Assembly (NCBI GenBank): GCA_009746045.1
Contig: RPFO01000338.1
Location: 1 to 62,000 of the forward strand
Direction of reading: 5' to 3'
Source of the DNA: Mesostigma viride
Taxonomy: Eukaryota > Streptophyta > Mesostigmatophyceae > Mesostigmatales > Mesostigmataceae
DNA: 62,000 nucleotides
Under the pieces are notes generated by a model. The model ran no database searches. It had not been told where the DNA came from and saw only the letters and a list, made by a program, of their open reading frames with translations. Below, piece by piece: positions 56,435-62,000 of this stretch. How positions within the stretch are numbered: position 1 is the first letter of the stretch; every line of letters starts with the position of its first letter. Both the position numbers and the translations under genes were made by a program.

Positions 56435-57847
56435 ATGAGCAAACGCCTCTCGACGCAACGCAGCCTGGCGGCTGCGCTTAGCAATGAAAATACGTCTGCA
56501 GCCCCGGCTGCAGCTTCGCCAACCGGTCCAGAAGGCAGCGGCGCCACTAGCCAAGCTCTAGTGGTCGCCCAGCCCCCGCTGGCCGCCTCGCCAGCAGCGT
56601 CGCCTGAACCCAAGCGCAGTCGCCCTGCCGAGCCGACCTGGGAGGAGTTCGACTTTGACGCCAGCCAGCCCGGCTTTTTTGACAAGCTCAACCCCGACAA
56701 GATCCTGAGCTACGTGTTTTTCGGATCGTATGCCTCGCTTCTCGAGATGTGCAAGCAACTCTTCCATCAGGGCCGCCTCACCGATGCTTTCCAGAGACGC
56801 ACCCACAACTTCGACCAAATCCTCAAATGCCGCCGCCCCCACCTTCAGATTCGCGTCCTTTTCTCCCTCCTCGGCCGCTCCCTCGAGGAGCTTTGGCCCC
56901 CAAAGCCCCTCACCACCACCTTAACCGAATCCTCCATCCGCTCACTCCTCAAGGAGGCCCTCGAGCAGCACGTGGCCCCCATCGCAGCAGATGTGGCGGT
57001 CATGGGCAGCACGTTGGCTGCCGAGCTCCCCCTCCTCTCCACCGCCACCTCCACCATCTCCACCGCCACCTCCACCCTCCTCGCCTCCTCCACCGCCACC
57101 ACCTCCACCTCCGACGCCATCACCGCCCAGCTCCGTGACATCGACCAGCGTCTTAAGGACAACGCCATTGCTATCGAGGTTCTGCAGAATACCGCAGGCC
57201 TCACCGCCCAGGCGGTGAAGGACATTGCCGCCAAGCCAGCCTCGGCTGGCCTGGCCGGCGATGCTCCTCCCATCACCACCTGGGCGGACATGCTTAAGCA
57301 ACATACCACCTCCACCACCTCCGCCGTCGCAGCCCAGCTTCAACGGCAGACGCTTGACCTCCGCGAGGAGGCCGAGCTCGCCAAGCGCAGCCTCAACGTC
57401 ATTGTCAAGAACTTCAAGATGGAGGAAGGTGAGAATTCCGAGAAGCTTTTGCGTGCGTTTGAGAGAGAAATCCTTGGTCGCATGGGCCTTAACGGTGAGA
57501 TAGAGCTGGCTGCCCACCGCCTTCCCCGCGCGCGGGGTAAGGCAGGGCCGCCCCCGCTCCTCCTCACCTTTAAGACCCCGGCGGACAAGATTTCTTTTCT
57601 CAGACGCCGCAAGCGGCTCGAGAAGACTCTCTTCACCCTTGATGACGACTTGACCCTGGCGCATGCAGCAACAACGGCGACGGGAGCTATGGCCGACCTA
57701 CCTCGAGCTCCGGCAGACCAAGGCGGGGCAGCCGGTGTACTGGAAGGGGGCGGCCATCTACGTCGGCCACAAGCCCTGGCAGGCGACCCCCCCCCCCCGC
57801 GGCCCCAGCGACTCCAGACGCCCCAGCTTAGGGGAATACAGCAGTAG
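56435..57847 (+). CDS. LINE ORF1-type nucleic-acid-binding protein, C-terminally frameshifted
   Basis: A 470-codon frame starting MSKRLSTQRSLAAAL. After a low-complexity N-terminus comes a helical region (ILSYVFFGSYASLLEMCKQL). A Ser/Thr/Ala-rich central part follows, then a likely coiled coil (DIDQRLKDNAIAIEVLQNTA). From about residue 320 there is an RRM-like and C-terminal domain of the L1 ORF1 type (NVIVKNFKMEEGE, EIELAAHRLPRARGKAG, LLLTFKTPADKISFL, LFTLDDDLTLA). Near 57661 this copy has GCGCATGCAGCAACAAC where the other two copies read through without the extra CATG. The 4-bp insertion throws off the last ~60 codons; the expected C-terminus (YWKGAAIYVGHKPWQA) continues in another frame to 57860. 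ORF1 proteins coat element RNA and act as chaperones (family knowledge). Confidence 0.8.
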   Translation: MSKRLSTQRSLAAALSNENTSAAPAAASPTGPEGSGATSQALVVAQPPLAASPAASPEPKRSRPAEPTWEEFDFDASQPGFFDKLNPDKILSYVFFGSYASLLEMCKQLFHQGRLTDAFQRRTHNFDQILKCRRPHLQIRVLFSLLGRSLEELWPPKPLTTTLTESSIRSLLKEALEQHVAPIAADVAVMGSTLAAELPLLSTATSTISTATSTLLASSTATTSTSDAITAQLRDIDQRLKDNAIAIEVLQNTAGLTAQAVKDIAAKPASAGLAGDAPPITTWADMLKQHTTSTTSAVAAQLQRQTLDLREEAELAKRSLNVIVKNFKMEEGENSEKLLRAFEREILGRMGLNGEIELAAHRLPRARGKAGPPPLLLTFKTPADKISFLRRRKRLEKTLFTLDDDLTLAHAATTATGAMADLPRAPADQGGAAGVLEGGGHLRRPQALAGDPPPPRPQRLQTPQLRGIQQ

Positions 57848-58236
57848 TAGTGCAGAATAGATAGACCGTGGCCATGTACATGTACGCCTCCTAGAGGCAC
57901 TATCCCAGCTAAGCCCCGCGCTTTATTTAATCATGTACATGTGTGCCTATGATGTGCCACACTCCAGACGATGCATAGCCTTATTTAGTAATGTTGTGCC
58001 CATGCAGGGAGTCACTCTCTGCTGAGAAGCCATGCCATAGCTCTTGTATAGCCATGATGATCTTCCCCCTCACAGGCATGCTCCCCCCTTACCCGGGCAT
58101 AGCGTGATAGACCATGAGGGTGCGGGTGCCCTGGTGCACCTAGAGCAAGTGTTGTTTACATTCCCACCCTTGCAGGAAGTAGCTTAGAATGTATTATAGG
58201 CCCATATGCCCCTTCTCAGGGCTATGTGCTACATAT

Positions 58237-58250
58237 ACTCCCAACGGAGT
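58237..58250 (+). other. 3' terminal hairpin of ORF1-only element
   Basis: ACTCC-CAAC-GGAGT with a CAAC loop, followed 7 bases later by the TTAA repeat tail. Same arrangement as 37140-37153 and, with a changed stem, 35369-35382. Confidence 0.65.
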
Positions 58251-58284
58251 TATGTTCCTAATTAATTAATTAATCCCCTTTGTT

Positions 58285-60662
58285 TGGAGTAGTGAGTGTC
58301 AGTCTGCTTTTCAGTGCCTAAAATCCCTACTCCTTTCCCCTCCTGTACTCATCCTACCGGATACTACTAAACCCTTTGTTGTGGCTACAGATGCTAGTAA
58401 AGTAGCTATAGGTGGTGTCCTTCTCCAGGATCAGGGTCAGGGCTTACAGCCAATTGAATATATCTCTAGGACAATGCTCCCTGCGGAGCGTAACTATCCC
58501 GTCCACCAGCAGGAACTCTTAGCGGTGGTGTATTGTTGCCACGCGTGGCAGCACTTCCTTAAAGGTGCTCAATTTGATGTCTGCCTGAATGAACCCTGTG
58601 AGCTAGATCCTTATAGGTTAGTTATCCAAACGGATCATCGTCCCCTTACCCATCTTCTCTCCCAACCCAACCTTACCCCTCGGCAAGCGCGCTGGATGGA
58701 ATTTTTAGCACAGTTTTCCCCTTTTAAACTTCAGTATGTCAAGGGTGTAGATAACATAGTACCAGATGCACTCTCTCGTCGTGCAGACTATTCCTTCTTC
58801 GAGGACCTTGATGTTCTCAATATTACTCTAGTTCCTACTACTATGGGTGTAACCCCTTATGGTGAACTACCTGATGATGATTCCTATGCCTACCTCTTTC
58901 ATACAGCTGTTCGCATGCCTGATCTCCTTTCTCACGTAGGACTCTCTCTCCCGTGTGAGGCCCTTCCTGTGGCCTCGGTGGGGGGGAGGGGAAAAATAAA
59001 ATTTCTATACCGCTTAGCCATATAGCGACTAGGTCAGGAAAGTCTTATGAAAACGTAGTCCCCCTAGGACCTCCCCTTCTCTTCGGCAAGGCGGTAGGAG
59101 ATCTCTTTAAACCTGTTCTGGATACTTCTGTAGCGATGCCTACCTCTGATCTTGAACGCCTTATTAGTAGATTTACGGCCACTGAGCCGGAAGCATTAGC
59201 TGCCATTGCTGCACATCCCCAACAATTAGGCAAGCACCCTTGTAAATTTGTAGGTGGGTTTTTATATGTGCAGATAGCAGATTCTCCCCCTCAATGGCGC
59301 CTGTATGTCCCTCCTATCTGTCGCTCCTCCTTGCTCTTTGAGTTGCATGACTTAGCTGCTCACCAGGGTGGTAAACGGGTACGGGACCTAGTAGCCCGCT
59401 CTTATTACTGGCCTTCCCTTTATAAGGATGTGGATGAGTATGTTAGAACTTGTCAATCTTGCCAGGAAATGAAACCCAATAATGTAGGACAGATAGCAGA
59501 ACCTAGGACCTTGCCTGACCCTATCATGCCTTGGGATTCTATCATGATGGATTTTGTAGGACCTTTTAGAAAGAATGATAGGGGCAATGCCCAAATCCTT
59601 GTGTTCATAGATCGTTTTACTCGTATGTGCCATCTTGTGCCGTGTCCTTTAGAACTCACCGCACGTGATTGCGCACGCCTATACCTCAATAATGTATATA
59701 GATATCATGGATTGAGTAGGCAGTTTATTAGTGATAAGGATAAATTATTTACCTCAGATTTTTGGCAGCAGTTTTTCGCTGCCATCGGTACCAAGGTTAC
59801 CTACGGTACTGCCTACCACTCCTCCTCCTCTCATTTAGTAGAGCGTCTTAATAGAGTAGTAGAAGAAGCGCTTAGGCACTATGTTAATGGCTCGGGTAGT
59901 GATTGGGAGGATTATTTATGTTTGGTAGAGTTCTCCCTCAACAATTGTCCCCAAGCTGCGCATGGATATACGCCCTTCTTCTTAGATACTGGGAGACAGC
60001 CCCTTACCCCTACCTCTCTCTTAGCTAGTCCTCTACGGGACAAGGATGATGTGTCCCGAGATACTGTAGAAGGTGTACAGTCCTTACTAGATAGAATGAA
60101 AACTGCTCATGACCACGCGATCTCAGGGTATCAAAAAGCTCAGGCTAAGTACCTTGCTAGGTTGCGTGCCTCCTTAGATAGACGAGCACCTGAGATAGAA
60201 GTAGGAGATCTAGTATTAGTAGAAGGCCCCCGTGTTGGCCGTTTTGCTCATAAGTTTGAAGCAGAACTGAAGGTCAAACTTAGGCCTGCCTTCTTAGGAC
60301 CCTTCCATGTGTTGTCTAGGGTAGGAAATTTCTTGTATAAGGTCGATATCCCTACCTCTTGGCAAACGCATTCAAACACCTTCCATAGGAGCCAGCTTAA
60401 ACTGTACCACCCTAGTACGTTCGCTGGCAGGGAGTTAGCGCCTGCCCCTTTAGAGCATAATCCTGACACTGGGGAAGTAGAAGACGAAGTAGAAAGCATC
60501 GTGGCCCATCGAGATATCAAAAAGGGCCGCGGTACCCAGCGTCAGTATAAAGTGAAGTGGATGTATGCTCGTAGTGAAGTAGATAAGGTTTGGTATACGG
60601 AGAGTGAGCTAGATGGGTGTAGTCGCCTGCTGCAGGAATATAAAACCCTGCACAAGCTCTAG
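58285..60662 (+). CDS. Gypsy Pol, RNase H, integrase and chromodomain part
   Basis: Continues Pol after the insertion. RNase H: VVATDASKVAIGGVLLQ, ERNYPVHQQELLAVV, IQTDHRPLTHLL and NIVPDALSRR, to about 58830. The frame breaks in the G run at 58980-58986 and continues in the next frame. Integrase, numbered from M at 59136: HHCC zinc site (H71, H76, C106, C109), catalytic D139 in MMDFVGPF, D200 in FISDKDKLF and E236 in LVERLNR. A chromodomain at ~455-505 (VESIVAHRDIKKG, QYKVKWMY, VWYTESEL) precedes the stop at 60662. Integrase inserts element DNA; the chromodomain probably steers it to modified chromatin. The homopolymer shift may be a sequencing error rather than decay. Confidence 0.92.
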
Positions 60663-60738
60663 TCGTAGGCCTTCTCCTCTCTTATGTTATGTCTGCTGTC
60701 GACGGGTGGTTGGTTGTCCCCTCCCCTCCGCAGCCGTC

Positions 60739-62000
60739 ATGACAGAGCCTACCCCTCCGGCTGAGAGCCCGCTGCCGTCCCTGCCCCTACCGGACCCTGA
60801 GCTGTATTTCGAGGCCCTTCCGGGCCGTTGGGTGTCGCGATCATGTTACCGGGGTGGCGTTGTGCAGCCGGCCCTTCAGGCCCAACATGCGAGCTTAGTC
60901 AGGGCGGCCCTCTTCGGGGTCACGTGGTATGGTCCTTCCCCTGATGAGCCGCACCAGCTTGTCCTGCACGGTTTCGATGATGCCGGACACTGTTTGTTGG
61001 GGTGTGGTTCCAGCTGTCCCGCCTTGGGGCAGATAGATGCGGTTCTCCGGTGTTGCCGTGTGTTCTCCTACCTCTCCACTCCTGTGGGCCGTACCTGCCT
61101 ACGGGAGGTGTTCCCGTGGCTTCCAGCTGAGGGTGATGCTGAGGTAGACGAGAACCCCTGCGACCTTTTACGGGCCGTAGAGTTCATGGAGATAGCTGAT
61201 CAGTCGGCGGGACTAGCGGTTAGTGGTCCTACCCCTTCGGGCGCCCCAGCCGAGGTACATTATACTCCAGATTATTCTGCCTCGAGCGCTGCGTCCGCCT
61301 CCTCGGTGTCTGTCCCTCCCTCTCCGGTCCCGTCGTCCCCTCGGTCGACCCGGGATGTCGCAGTGGAGCCTACCCCTTCGGGTTTGCCTGATCCTCTTTC
61401 GGCGACGGTCTCGGCTATGCAGGCTCAGATCCAGTCTTTGACCACGGCGTTTGGGGCCTTCCTTGCGGCCCAGGCGCAGGTCCCGGCCACGCCGGCTGGA
61501 TCCGCGCCCCCTACCCCTTCTGTCGCCCCGGCGACTACGGCTTCGCCTGCGCCCGCGGTCGCTGTGGTTCCGGCGGCTCCTGCGACTCCTGCTGCCTCTG
61601 CGCCTGTTACCGCTCTACCTGCGCCTACGCGGGAGTCTCCTGCCCCTGTTAGCTCGCCCTCCGTCGCTGCTTCCGAGCCTCCTCCCGCTCAGGCGCAGAC
61701 GTCGCGGGGTTTCTTTGGCGATACTAGCGGCTTCCCAGACTTTGGGAGGGTGGTCCTCCGCAGAGGATTCCGGTTCCTGACTGGGGCCTGGATGGTAGTC
61801 AATCTTATGCAGGACTGCCTGTCCCTACGGGCCCCATTTTCAACATGTGGCCTGAGGGTGCACCGGCAACGGAGACCGGCGCGCCTGCGTCGTTGGTGGG
61901 TCCGTCACGGCCCTCTCTGGCTTCAGGTCCGGCGCGACCTCCTGTTTTACCAGTGCCCCCTGCGTCGGTGTCGGCTCCTGCCCCTGCGTCAGCCCCTGCT
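60739..62000 (+). CDS. Long ORF downstream of gypsy pol, runs off the window
   Basis: The frame starts at ATG 60739 (MTEPTPPAESPLPS), 76 bases after the pol stop, and has no stop before the window end. The N-terminal ~150 residues look folded: YFEALPGRWVSRSCYRGG, LVRAALFGVTWYGPSPDEP, FDDAGHCLLGCGSSCPAL, RTCLREVFPWLP. A Pro/Ala/Ser/Thr-rich stretch with repeated PTPSG and a short helical segment (ATVSAMQAQIQSLTTAFGAF) follows. Around 61744-61751 (GGGAGGG) the better-looking sequence (RIPVPDWGLDGSQ, FNMWPEGAP) moves to another frame, suggesting a one-base slip. No family was recognised. It may be an extra ORF of the same gypsy element (env position) or the gag of a second element. Confidence 0.5.
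   Translation, partial: MTEPTPPAESPLPSLPLPDPELYFEALPGRWVSRSCYRGGVVQPALQAQHASLVRAALFGVTWYGPSPDEPHQLVLHGFDDAGHCLLGCGSSCPALGQIDAVLRCCRVFSYLSTPVGRTCLREVFPWLPAEGDAEVDENPCDLLRAVEFMEIADQSAGLAVSGPTPSGAPAEVHYTPDYSASSAASASSVSVPPSPVPSSPRSTRDVAVEPTPSGLPDPLSATVSAMQAQIQSLTTAFGAFLAAQAQVPATPAGSAPPTPSVAPATTASPAPAVAVVPAAPATPAASAPVTALPAPTRESPAPVSSPSVAASEPPPAQAQTSRGFFGDTSGFPDFGRVVLRRGFRFLTGAWMVVNLMQDCLSLRAPFSTCGLRVHRQRRPARLRRWWVRHGPLWLQVRRDLLFYQCPLRRCRLLPLRQPL

Larger units (their letters stand above)
56258..58273 (+). mobile_element. ORF1-only LINE-type element inserted in gypsy pol
   Basis: A 2016-bp insertion flanked by an 11-12 bp target duplication (TCCCCTTTGTT at 56247-56257 and 58274-58284). Removing it restores the gypsy frame. 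It has a 5' leader, one ORF1-type gene, a 3' region starting TAGACCGTGGCCATGTACAT, a CAAC-loop hairpin (58237-58250) and a TTAATTAA tail. There is no endonuclease or RT. Relatives lie at 36506-37181 (truncated) and 9315-10790 (decayed, minus strand). Confidence 0.9.
51186..62000 (+). mobile_element. Ty3/gypsy chromodomain LTR retrotransposon, 3' end outside window
   Basis: Plus-strand ORFs in order: small RNase H1-N-type ORF, gag with CCHC, PR-RT, RNase H-integrase-chromodomain, and a further ORF running off the window. RNase H before integrase and the chromodomain define Ty3/gypsy (chromovirus-like). The 3' LTR is not visible, so the exact ends are inferred. The element is split by another retroelement at 56258-58273. 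Confidence 0.85.

Overview
The window looks like nuclear DNA of a eukaryotic alga, most likely a green alga. The two clearest host genes are split by spliceosomal introns with GT/AG ends. Ty1/copia, chromodomain Ty3/gypsy, LINE and piggyBac-type elements lie close together. Introns and spacers are full of simple repeats (GA, CCCG, CCCA, GGGA). No rRNA gene, convincing tRNA gene, operon or CRISPR array was seen. The organism assignment is inference.

Left part (1-27 kb). The last three exons of a methylcrotonoyl-CoA carboxylase beta subunit gene (+ strand, 958-2967) follow a (GA)n tract. Next come a TTAA-flanked ~1.9 kb transposon (3457-5353), a decayed piggyBac transposase (about 5.7-7.8 kb) and a decayed minus-strand LINE ORF1 copy (about 9.3-10.8 kb). 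A two-exon minus-strand gene of unknown function ends at 12181. A minus-strand hypothetical gene (15813-16454), a minus-strand CpeT/CpcT-like gene (20995-21669) and a plus-strand hypothetical with a C-terminal membrane segment (23028-23576) follow. A second TTAA element (23713-25683) lies in the opposite orientation to the first.

Middle (27-48 kb). A nearly complete minus-strand Ty1/copia element (27371-33745) has almost identical LTRs, a 5-bp target duplication, PBS-like and PPT sites, and a polyprotein broken only at two G/C homopolymers. A minus-strand LINE with a reverse transcriptase (about 35.3-38.1 kb) was later split by a 5'-truncated LINE ORF1 element. The whole coding sequence of the splicing factor Prp18 can then be assembled from seven minus-strand exons (47972 down to 39527, 390 aa). 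Its first intron carries a 2.1-kb GGGA array.

Right part (48.7-62 kb). A truncated minus-strand LINE (RT plus zf-RVT) abuts a plus-strand chromodomain Ty3/gypsy element that runs out of the window. That element has an extra small ORF with an RNase H1 N-terminal (viroplasmin-like) domain upstream of gag, and a long ORF downstream of pol. Its pol is split between RT and RNase H by a 2.0-kb element that encodes only a LINE ORF1 protein.

Main novelty candidates: (1) intron sequence in PRP18 and the unknown minus-strand gene seems to be built from decayed tandem copies of the neighbouring exon-intron junctions; (2) ORF1-only LINE elements share a 3' hairpin (CAAC loop) and A/T-rich repeat tail with the RT-bearing LINE, suggesting mobilisation in trans; (3) an inverted pair of TTAA elements; (4) the unusual ORF set of the gypsy element.
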